Source: Candidatus Kapaibacterium sp. (GTDB lineage Bacteria; Bacteroidota; Ignavibacteria; Kapaibacteriales; UBA2268). From it: DNA of 7,518 bases. The notes beneath the pieces were generated by a model, which did no database searches, had not been told where the DNA came from, and saw only the letters and a program-made list of their open reading frames with translations. Both the position numbers and the translations under genes were made by a program. Positions 1 through 5,747 of this stretch are shown one piece after another. The DNA lies in assembly GCA_027858275.1 (NCBI GenBank), contig JAQIDA010000374.1:1-7518 (forward strand), given 5' to 3'. How positions within the stretch are numbered: position 1 is the first letter of the stretch; each line of letters begins with the position of its first letter.

Positions 1-942
1 TGGGGCTATAATGTAATCTTTGCCTCAGACTGCCTCGGCAAACCCGCACAAAGAGCTGTAGACAAAGCAAAACCCGGTGATATTGTTCTGCTTGAAAACC
101 TTCGTTTCTACGATCAAGAAGTTGCTAATGACATGGAATTTGCCAAAGAACTCGGCAAACTCGGAGATGTATATGTCAATGACGCATTCGGCACGGTACA
201 TCGCGAACATGCCAGTATTCACGCCTTACCAAGCTTGTTCGCAAAGAAATTTGCCGGTAAATCAATTATGTACGAACTCAGGTACTTGAAAAACGCGCTC
301 AATGAACCTAAAAGTCCTTATGTTGCTGTAGTCGGCGGCGCGAAAATTTCCGATAAAATTGGAGTTATCCGCGAGCTTATCAAAAAATGCGACAAAATAT
401 TAATTGGAGGCGGAATGATGTTTACATTCATGAAAGCCAAAGGCTATGAAATAGGGCGATCAATATATGAAGCAGACGCTGTAGATCTTGCCAAAGAATT
501 AATGACAAAAGCTAAAGCAGAGAAATGTGATTTAATTCTCCCTTCAGATGTCATTATTGCTGACCGATTCGCAAATGACGCGGAACGCGAAAATGTTCCT
601 GTCGATCAAATGCCTAAGGATTGGCTCGGAATGGACATAGGAATTGATACACGCACCCAATTTGCAGAAATCATTAAAGCGGCGAAGACTGTTGCATGGA
701 ACGGCCCGATGGGAGTATTCGAAATGAAACGCTTCTCTATGGGAACCAAAGCAGTTGCTTATGCAATTGCAAACGCCACTGCTCACGGAGCGACAACTAT
801 CCTCGGCGGCGGTGATTCAGCAGCGGCAATGCGCAAACTCCATCTGTTCAATAAAGTTACTCATGTAACTCCCGGCGGCGGAGCATGGCTCAAGTATATG
901 GAAGGCAAAGGACTGCCCGGCATCGAAGCATTAAAACAATAA
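1..942 (+). CDS. pgk: Phosphoglycerate kinase, 5'-truncated by window edge
   Basis: Phosphoglycerate kinase interconverts 1,3-bisphosphoglycerate + ADP and 3-phosphoglycerate + ATP in cytoplasmic glycolysis/gluconeogenesis. The frame is open from base 1 and gives 313 residues before TAA. The family is about 395-400 residues long, so roughly the first 80 lie outside the window; the ATG at 133 is internal. Visible family motifs (fragment numbering): LLENLRFY near 34-41, NDAFGTVHREHAS near 60-72 (substrate-side loop), GGAKISDKI near 112-120 (nucleotide domain), WNGPMGVFE near 233-241, GGGDSAAA near 269-276, and the C-terminal GGGA..LKYMEGKGLPGI segment. The C-terminal hinge reads HVTPGGGAW, whereas HVSTGGGAS is usual; the frame is intact there, so this is a real substitution or a lineage variant. 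The gene converges on the DUF2279 gene with only 30 bp between stop codons and no convincing terminator. Identification is very secure. Confidence 0.97.
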   Translation, partial: WGYNVIFASDCLGKPAQRAVDKAKPGDIVLLENLRFYDQEVANDMEFAKELGKLGDVYVNDAFGTVHREHASIHALPSLFAKKFAGKSIMYELRYLKNALNEPKSPYVAVVGGAKISDKIGVIRELIKKCDKILIGGGMMFTFMKAKGYEIGRSIYEADAVDLAKELMTKAKAEKCDLILPSDVIIADRFANDAERENVPVDQMPKDWLGMDIGIDTRTQFAEIIKAAKTVAWNGPMGVFEMKRFSMGTKAVAYAIANATAHGATTILGGGDSAAAMRKLHLFNKVTHVTPGGGAWLKYMEGKGLPGIEALKQ

Positions 943-972
943 TTGTATTTCTGCGATCAATTCTCCGCAAAA

Positions 973-2019
973 TCAAAAGTTGAACTGAAACGGATACAGT
1001 ATATAGAATTTCGTAGTCGGTCCGAATTCAACGGCAGGCGAAGGCATTTTCATGTGGTTCAGTGTCTGACGTATCCACATCCACAAGGGAGGGCCGTCCG
1101 GCAATAAGTCTACAAGATTATAATCAAGTGCTATTATAAATCTCGGGCTGCCCCAATATCCCTCTTGCTCCTTATCGAATGAACATGGTTCGCATGTATA
1201 CGAATCAGGATTCAATGTGTCACAAAGATTGCGGACTGCATAACCAAAGCTAAGCTCCAACCACGAAGGCCAATAATCTTTCAAACCCGTGGGCAGCAAA
1301 TTATGCACATCCACGGACAGCCACATCGTATGCGAACTGTAGTCATCGTTGAAATTTGTTGATGGTCTTCTTTTAAGTTCACCGTGCCAGGGTGCAGGTA
1401 TATACATGAATTTCGGTGTGAAATTTTGCAGGAAAGGAAAATAGTGCTGTGCAAGGAAGAATCCGGACCCGGTAATATTAGAGTACATATCAGATTTGCT
1501 GAAACCCCAATTTTCGCCAAAACCGTCAATTAACTCTATGTATGTTTGAAACATCAGACCAAGTCCAGCTCCGTAAATATTAGCATTTTCACATTCGACA
1601 CCCGATTCCGCCAAAGCCTCCGTCATCATATACGAAGCAAGATAAGCTGCAAACGCATGCCCGTACTTATCCGCGCCAAGAGCATAATCCAAATCATCGG
1701 CAAATGTAAATTCCCCGGTTTCATCCCAAATAGTAGACTTTTGCCAAATATGCTGTGCAGCGAAGATTCCTGTATAAACTCCGCCTACAATCCAAGCATT
1801 TGTATTCAAATCCGTCTTAAGCAAAGGAAGTGTTCCGCTCATTGTCACACGTTTGTGGTCGGAATACATAAAGTCCTCAACAGGGATATAAATACTTGTT
1901 GTATCCGCTGTTTGAATACTGTCTTTTTGAGTAATTGAGTCAGCTTGCAGATCAAATCGTAGTGTGATAATTTGAATTAAAATCACGAAAAACAGAATAA
2001 TTAAAGATTTGTAATTCAT
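973..2019 (-). CDS. Exported DUF2279 (YfiM-like) family protein with C-terminal extension
   Basis: Predicted 348-residue envelope protein of unknown biochemical function. Residues 1-27 form a signal peptide (MNYK, then a hydrophobic run to about 20). Residues ~70-205 match my memory of DUF2279: ADKYGHAFAAY (116-126), GLMFQTYIELIDGFGENWGF (154-173) and FFLAQHYFPFLQNF (187-200). From ~205 to 348 follows an extension rich in aromatic and amphipathic stretches, ending in Phe, as outer-membrane barrel proteins often do. It holds Cys266 and a C276-E-P-C279 pair. I prefer ATG 2019: GAAAGAG lies 10 nt upstream (2030-2036), while the in-frame TTG at 2028 would sit only 1 nt from it. Transcription is probably from the divergent region shared with the RodZ-like gene. 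Family assignment is fairly sure; the barrel idea is inference. Confidence 0.85.
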   Translation of the reverse strand: MNYKSLIILFFVILIQIITLRFDLQADSITQKDSIQTADTTSIYIPVEDFMYSDHKRVTMSGTLPLLKTDLNTNAWIVGGVYTGIFAAQHIWQKSTIWDETGEFTFADDLDYALGADKYGHAFAAYLASYMMTEALAESGVECENANIYGAGLGLMFQTYIELIDGFGENWGFSKSDMYSNITGSGFFLAQHYFPFLQNFTPKFMYIPAPWHGELKRRPSTNFNDDYSSHTMWLSVDVHNLLPTGLKDYWPSWLELSFGYAVRNLCDTLNPDSYTCEPCSFDKEQEGYWGSPRFIIALDYNLVDLLPDGPPLWMWIRQTLNHMKMPSPAVEFGPTTKFYILYPFQFNF

Positions 2020-2119
2020 ATTAAGCAAGCTCTTTCATAAATTGCATGAATAATGTTGTACCCGGCTAATCGGAATCAATGCCGGCAAACATCTTAGGAT
2101 ACGAAACAGAAGCCGTACT

Positions 2120-2149
2120 ATTATACAAATGCCGCATTTTCGCTTGCAA
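2120..2149 (-). promoter_or_regulatory. Putative promoter of the DUF2279 gene
   Basis: On the minus strand TTGCAA (2149-2144, 4/6 match to TTGACA) is followed after 18 bp by a perfect TATAAT (2125-2120), about 100 bp upstream of ATG 2019. FCB bacteria often use a TTTG/TAnnTTTG promoter instead, so a sigma70-like match may be fortuitous. A perfect palindrome fills most of the spacer. Confidence 0.4.
2127..2139. promoter_or_regulatory. 13-bp dyad in the promoter spacer, candidate operator
   Basis: AAATGC-C-GCATTT is a perfect odd-centred palindrome (6-bp arms) lying wholly inside the 18-bp spacer of the putative minus-strand promoter, where a bound repressor would block RNA polymerase. It could also influence the divergent RodZ-like gene. 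No regulator gene in the window can be linked to it. Function is inferred from position only. Confidence 0.3.
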
Positions 2150-2214
2150 TTTGAGATAATACCGGCATTGTTATTGATTGTATCAGCACTGAACAGATTT
2201 AGGAATATTTAATT

Positions 2215-3165
2215 TTGGATAAAATGAAGTCTCTGGGACATATATTAAAAAAATCTCGCGAATCTATAGGTCTTAGTATCAATCAAGCCAGCGAGAAAAC
2301 AAAGATCAGACCGCATCTGATTGAAGCATTTGAAAAAGATGATTTTGCTATTCTCCCCGGAGTGTACGCCAAGTCGTTTATTAAAACTTATGCTGAATTT
2401 CTGAATATTTCTTATGCGGAAATAGAGGACCAAGTCAACGAATTGTTTAAACCCGTCAAACCGGTAGTTGAACTTGAAAATCCGGCATTGAACGAGACTC
2501 GCGAACATGTTATCAGCGGCAAACCAATAAGTAAAACAAACGCCTTTAAAAAATATTTAACCGATGATTCCGGAACAAATCTCGTTAACTATCTTGTCTA
2601 TATTGGATTGACTCTTGCCTTTATCGTACTTATTTATTTTACTTTTTTCAATACAGACAGCGCGCCGCTACCTCCCGATCCCACAGAGATACAATCCGGC
2701 TCGGCAGCTGATACCGATGATGCCTTAGTCATTGAACAAAAAGACGGCGGGCTGCTATCGGCTTTTTACAGCCAACCGGACAGTCTGATTCTTGAAGCCT
2801 CGGCACAAGACACTGCATGGATTAAAATTGATATTGACGGCAAAAGACCTGAAGTCATCCTTATGACTCCCGGTATGTACAAACGCTGGGCTGCGGAGGA
2901 ATACTGTCTTGTTACTCTCGGCAACGCCGCGGCTGTTCAGTTCAAGCGCAACGGTATAGATATCCCTCCTCTCGGTTCAAAAGGCAGTGTGGTCAGAAAC
3001 ATCAAAATAACTAAAGATGAGATTCTTAACGCAGCGGCATTTGATCCCAACGCGAAAAAACGCAAGTCTCGCAAAAAGAAAGCTAAGAAACGACCCAGAA
3101 CTCTGAATTTATCTCCAATAGAAAATACTTTGGAAAGCGAACGGAAAAACCGGAAGAAGAAGTAA
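2215..3165 (+). CDS. RodZ-like HTH membrane protein with DUF4115-type periplasmic domain
   Basis: Predicted 316-residue single-pass membrane protein of the RodZ type, which links the MreB cytoskeleton to the envelope in rod-shaped cells. Residues ~4-75 are an Xre-like helix-turn-helix domain of the HTH_25 kind (GHILKKSRESIGLSINQASE, then ILPGVYAKSFIKTYAEFL). Residues ~123-145 form one transmembrane helix, followed by a Pro/Asp/Ser linker to ~185. Residues ~190-266 resemble DUF4115, with AWIKIDIDGK and the LGNAAAVQFKRNG...LG..G core. An unusual Lys/Arg-rich tail follows: KKRKSRKKKAKKRPR (281-295) and RKNRKKK at the end. Start is uncertain: TTG 2215 has AGGA 10 nt upstream (2201-2204); ATG 2224 would give a protein three residues shorter. 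The gene is divergent from DUF2279 and ends at a strong terminator. A role in cell shape is inferred; mreB is not in view. Confidence 0.85.
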   Translation: MDKMKSLGHILKKSRESIGLSINQASEKTKIRPHLIEAFEKDDFAILPGVYAKSFIKTYAEFLNISYAEIEDQVNELFKPVKPVVELENPALNETREHVISGKPISKTNAFKKYLTDDSGTNLVNYLVYIGLTLAFIVLIYFTFFNTDSAPLPPDPTEIQSGSAADTDDALVIEQKDGGLLSAFYSQPDSLILEASAQDTAWIKIDIDGKRPEVILMTPGMYKRWAAEEYCLVTLGNAAAVQFKRNGIDIPPLGSKGSVVRNIKITKDEILNAAAFDPNAKKRKSRKKKAKKRPRTLNLSPIENTLESERKNRKKK

Positions 3166-3191
3166 GATTGAATAATATGAGAATTAATAAG

Positions 3192-3230
3192 AGCTTCCTG
3201 AAGTGTTTATCTTTCGGAAGCTTTTTTATT
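3192..3230 (+). terminator. Intrinsic terminator after the RodZ-like gene
   Basis: AGCTTCC (3192-3198) pairs perfectly with GGAAGCT (3216-3222). After one mismatch, GAAG (3200-3203) pairs with CTTT (3211-3214), including one G-U, around a 7-nt loop. A run of Ts (3222-3227) and ATT follow directly. It starts 26 bp after the RodZ-like stop. In the opposite direction it lies just past the RhaD stop at 3236, followed by TCTTATTAATT, so it may weakly terminate that operon too. Confidence 0.85.
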
Positions 3231-3235
3231 GTCTG

Positions 3236-4051
3236 TCACTTTTCCAAAATCCCTGTTCGGATCTCTTCAATCATCTCATCAGACAGCCCGTCAGGAGTGA
3301 ATCCCGCGGCTTTGCATGACAGATATATACGCGCCGATTTAGCCGCAATATCTGTTTTGTCAAATGCTTCAAACAGGTTTTTGCCGATAGCGAGGCAGCC
3401 GTGTTTTTCCCACATCACAATTTTATGATGATTCAAAGCTTTAAGCGTAGCCTCTGCCAATTTGTCCGACCCTGACAGCTCAAACGGAACGTAGGCTATG
3501 CCGTCCGGCAGAACGACAATCGACTCCGCTTGCATACCCCAAATCACCCTGTTCATTGCTTTCTCGCTCTGCATTTCCTTGATCTGAGAAAGAGCGATCA
3601 ATTCATCTGCATGCGCATGGACTACAGCTTTGTACTTAGTTTTTCTCCTGTGGAATTTATTATGAATCGCCATGTGAGTCGGCAATTCGGAAGTCGGTAA
3701 CAAATGATGATTGTCATCCTTGCGAGACATTATCTGATATTCATCAGCACCCGCCGATATACGTATCAGACAAATATTTGAGTAGGGATCGCGCGCCAAA
3801 TCACGCATCCGCGTCCCTGTTGCGCTCACAAGGAAGTACTTGAGAGATAAATTACTGAAAGCTTTACCCATTTTAACAAAAGGAAATCTGTCTTGGACCA
3901 GAAAATTTTCCTGAATCAGATCTGTTATATTGATTGAAATATTTCCGGCATTTCTTTCCGCCCAACCATTTTTCCAGAGATAAAGCGCGACTTCCGCCAT
4001 GCTCTTAATCTCATTTTCAATTGCCCGATTCATAAACGGCAGTTTTTTCAT
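3236..4051 (-). CDS. rhaD: Class II aldolase, rhamnulose-1-phosphate aldolase type
   Basis: Zn-dependent class II aldolase that in the RhaD family splits L-rhamnulose 1-phosphate into dihydroxyacetone phosphate and L-lactaldehyde in the cytoplasm. The 271 residues match the family length (E. coli RhaD about 274). Active-site positions align by eye with E. coli RhaD at a near-constant offset: Asn34/Asn37 in GWAERNAGN (phosphate side), Glu122 in PTSELPTH (catalytic), His145 and His147 in VVHAHADELIAL, and His217 in WEKHG (zinc ligands), with Glu176 also kept. Family signatures RMRDLARDP and MWEKHG resemble Bacteroides RhaD. The start is well supported: GGGAG lies 6 nt upstream of the ATG. It follows the YceI gene by 54 bp on the same strand with no terminator between. 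No rhamnose isomerase, kinase or transporter is visible, so the physiological substrate could differ. Confidence 0.87.
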   Translation of the reverse strand: MKKLPFMNRAIENEIKSMAEVALYLWKNGWAERNAGNISINITDLIQENFLVQDRFPFVKMGKAFSNLSLKYFLVSATGTRMRDLARDPYSNICLIRISAGADEYQIMSRKDDNHHLLPTSELPTHMAIHNKFHRRKTKYKAVVHAHADELIALSQIKEMQSEKAMNRVIWGMQAESIVVLPDGIAYVPFELSGSDKLAEATLKALNHHKIVMWEKHGCLAIGKNLFEAFDKTDIAAKSARIYLSCKAAGFTPDGLSDEMIEEIRTGILEK

Positions 4052-4056
4052 GTTCG

Positions 4057-4064
4057 TCTCCCTT
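4057..4064 (-). promoter_or_regulatory. Strong ribosome binding site of the RhaD-type gene
   Basis: AAGGGAGA on the minus strand, with the GGGAG core (4062-4058) 6 nt before ATG 4051. It is the best Shine-Dalgarno match in the window and fixes the start. Confidence 0.75.
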
Positions 4065-4105
4065 GGTTGGTCTGCGATAATTTATTCAAAAGCCTCAATC
4101 GGTCA

Positions 4106-4663
4106 CTACTTTATAAACGGCTTATAGAGCATATCTATTTCAATTATTATTTCTTTGGAAACTTTATCTTTTACAAGATTGGGGATGCCGATCCCATAAT
4201 CTTTTAACATGATTGTAAACTTAGATTTAGCGATTATCATTCCGTTTTTAATCTCAATTGTGCCTTTTACTTTCAGCGGTTTAGTTTTACCGTGAAGACT
4301 AAGTTTCCCTCTTACAGTCACATGATGAACAGCGTTTTTACCAACATCAATTTTATCAAAATTATCGATTCTGCCCTTGAATTTCGCTTTAGGATACTTT
4401 TCCGATTCAACATAATTCTCGTTAAAATGTTCTTCTGCCAAAGCCAAATCGAATTTGAATAATTTCATAATTACAGCAAAAACCATATCCCCGTTTTTTG
4501 TATTCAGGAAGCTTGCGGTTTGCCGATTATGAGCGTCAATATCAATAATATCCGTCTTTGATAAAAAATAGATATGCCCGTTCCGAGTGAAGTATTTATC
4601 CGCCGCCTGCGTCTCAGCGAAACCGATAAAAAAGATCATAATTATTAATATTATCTTATTCAT
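4106..4663 (-). CDS. YceI-like periplasmic protein
   Basis: Predicted 185-residue secreted protein of the YceI family, a lipocalin-like barrel that in characterised members binds isoprenoid-type lipids in the periplasm. Residues 1-20 are a Sec signal peptide, probably cut after TQA (AETQA-ADKYF). The mature part shows family features: AEEHFNENYVESEKYPKAKF (76-95), where YceI proteins have the HF-NENY-ES-KYP motif; a V.GKLSLHGKTKPLKVKG strand pair (117-134); and LKDYGIGIPNLVKDKVSKEI (153-172) near the C-terminus. Length is typical. The start is supported by AAGGG 8 nt upstream, which overlaps the stop codon of the DUF5777 gene, so translational coupling is likely. Its mature start diverges from the usual short beta-strand opening, but the fold assignment is firm. 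The ligand cannot be read from sequence; a quinone or polyprenyl lipid is inference from the family. Confidence 0.88.
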   Translation of the reverse strand: MNKIILIIMIFFIGFAETQAADKYFTRNGHIYFLSKTDIIDIDAHNRQTASFLNTKNGDMVFAVIMKLFKFDLALAEEHFNENYVESEKYPKAKFKGRIDNFDKIDVGKNAVHHVTVRGKLSLHGKTKPLKVKGTIEIKNGMIIAKSKFTIMLKDYGIGIPNLVKDKVSKEIIIEIDMLYKPFIK

Positions 4664-4671
4664 TCTGTCTG

Positions 4672-4677
4672 CCCTTA
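4672..4677 (-). promoter_or_regulatory. Shine-Dalgarno overlapping the upstream stop codon
   Basis: The DUF5777 stop TAA (4677-4675) runs into AAGGG (4676-4672), which serves the YceI-like ATG 8 nt later. Ribosomes ending the barrel gene would terminate on the YceI initiation site, suggesting coupled synthesis of the two proteins. Confidence 0.6.
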
Positions 4678-5568
4678 AAAGTCAAAAACTCTTGATATAT
4701 TAAATCCGAAATGAATATCTCCGTCACCCCAATTACCCGAAGTTTCAGCAATAAACGCCTTCTCGGTCATAAACTGTGAATTCGAAAAAACGATTTGGAA
4801 AACATGCCCGCCCGTTTCAATATCAAAGCCGAGAGACAGCACATTACAGCGATCCTGACTCTTGAAGTCATCCGGATTAATCACATAATAATACTCCGCG
4901 TTAACCGAGACCCAATTGGATATTTTAAAGCGTCCGCCTGCTCCGACAGCGAAAATATCATTGTCGAAATTTGAGTCCGCCACTGTATTGCGATGTATAT
5001 AAGTAGGTGCCAGTTGAAAAGAAAATCTGTCCGTAAATTTTCGTGCGATCAGCAATTGATGAGTATAAGTCAAGCGTGAATTGAAATTTTCTTCGAGATT
5101 GTTGTTTTCCAATGTATTGATCTCAATACTCGACAGCAGCGAAAGCGAAATCGGCATATTTTTCTTACCCTTAGATTGCCTTAGCACACTGTATTTCAAA
5201 AATCCGTTGAAAGCTTTCTGATAGTTGCCTCGACCAATGCCGAGCATCATCCAATCAGTGATCCCGTACTCCAAGCTAAAATGAGTGATCGATTGATCCA
5301 GGCCGAATAGTTCGTAAGCGCCGGAATTCAAACTGCCGAAGCGGTGCGAAATTCTAAAATCCAGATTGCCCGTCTGCATTCGCTCAATAGAATGCCCGTT
5401 TAAAATTCTCGTAGATTTAAAAGTCGCCGTTGTAAAGTCGGTTATCTCAGCCGTCTCAGCATCCAACAAAGCTTCAAGATCATCAACAGACCCCGTGTTT
5501 TCCTGTGCTCTACAGAATACGGAGGAGAATATCAATATTCCGATAAATGTCAATTTTCTGATAATCAC
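4675..5568 (-). CDS. DUF5777-like beta-barrel protein
   Basis: Predicted 297-residue outer-membrane barrel of unknown function. Residues 1-22 (MIIRKLTFIGILIFSSVFCR, then AQ) are a signal peptide. The region after ~48 matches my memory of DUF5777: FKSTRILNGHSIE (50-62), LDFRISHRFGSLNSGAYELF (69-88), FGLDQS (88-93), LEYGITDWMMLGIGRG (99-114) and GFLKYSVLRQ (122-131). Alternating aromatic/hydrophobic strands continue to a C-terminal Phe (VFDF), typical of outer-membrane barrels. I chose GTG 5568 because AGGA lies 9 nt upstream (5581-5578) and the signal peptide then begins cleanly. The longest frame (TTG 5604) would begin inside the putative promoter. The gene leads a unit with the YceI gene 11 bp downstream; I recall this pairing recurring in Bacteroidota, which suggests shared function. 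Cys19 is not in a good lipobox, so cleavage by signal peptidase I is more likely. Confidence 0.82.
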   Translation of the reverse strand: MIIRKLTFIGILIFSSVFCRAQENTGSVDDLEALLDAETAEITDFTTATFKSTRILNGHSIERMQTGNLDFRISHRFGSLNSGAYELFGLDQSITHFSLEYGITDWMMLGIGRGNYQKAFNGFLKYSVLRQSKGKKNMPISLSLLSSIEINTLENNNLEENFNSRLTYTHQLLIARKFTDRFSFQLAPTYIHRNTVADSNFDNDIFAVGAGGRFKISNWVSVNAEYYYVINPDDFKSQDRCNVLSLGFDIETGGHVFQIVFSNSQFMTEKAFIAETSGNWGDGDIHFGFNISRVFDF

Positions 5569-5577
5569 ATTTTCATT

Positions 5578-5581
5578 TCCT
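5578..5581 (-). promoter_or_regulatory. Ribosome binding site deciding the GTG start at 5568
   Basis: AGGA, 9 nt before GTG 5568. An ATG at 5570-5568 overlaps in another frame but meets TGA at once. The TTG (5604) and the in-frame ATGs at 5595 and 5589 have no comparable site. Confidence 0.55.
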
Positions 5582-5600
5582 AAGTTCATATACATCACTG

Positions 5601-5631
5601 CCAAAATATGAGATTCACAGCGAAAAACAAA
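5601..5631 (-). promoter_or_regulatory. Putative Bacteroidota-type promoter of the DUF5777-YceI unit
   Basis: On the minus strand TTTG (5631-5628) is separated by exactly 19 bp from TATTTTGG (5608-5601), one mismatch from the TAnnTTTG -7 element known in Bacteroides and Flavobacterium. Transcription would start near 5595, leaving a short leader with AGGA ahead of GTG 5568. That agrees with the shorter start choice. Confidence 0.45.
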
Positions 5632-5747
5632 TGATTATTATTCTATAAGATGTTTTTATTTAGATCAGAATGATTGGGATACTTATCCAAAATTCCCGGA
5701 AATCTGTGGGGAAGAGGTCATACAAAGATTGTTAGAAGTGCGACCGA

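Larger units (their letters stand above)
2077..2170. repeat. 9-bp inverted repeat flanking the divergent promoter region
   Basis: CAATGCCGG (2077-2085) and CCGGCATTG (2162-2170) are perfect inverted copies separated by 76 bp. The central dyad at 2127-2139 shares the AATGCCG core. The arrangement suggests related binding half-sites, though the arms are short enough for chance. Confidence 0.3.

Noticed and set aside
133..942. ATG 133 as the start of phosphoglycerate kinase
   Set aside because: The same frame continues to base 1 with clear PGK sequence (LLENLRFY), so the gene is cut by the window edge.
941..969. Terminator between the convergent pgk and DUF2279 genes
   Set aside because: Only 4-5 bp pairings (AATTG/CAATT, TGCG/CGCA) and no T-run on either strand.
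1546..1938. 130-residue plus-strand open frame
   Set aside because: It is antisense to the DUF2279 core, which has clear family motifs; no ribosome site or domain supports it.
2210..2217. TAATTTTG as a -7 element for the RodZ-like gene
   Set aside because: It matches TAnnTTTG exactly but has no TTTG at 19-21 bp upstream and would give an almost leaderless message overlapping the start codon.
2215..3165. RodZ-like gene as a soluble Xre-type repressor or defence regulator
   Set aside because: The HTH is followed by a transmembrane helix and a DUF4115-like periplasmic domain, the RodZ architecture.
3168..3428. 86-residue plus-strand open frame after the RodZ-like gene
   Set aside because: It runs through the intrinsic terminator and then antisense to the aldolase, and shows no family signal.
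5498..5568. DUF5777 protein as a lipoprotein through Cys19
   Set aside because: The residues before the cysteine (SVF) fit a lipobox poorly, and a signal peptidase I site follows within three residues.
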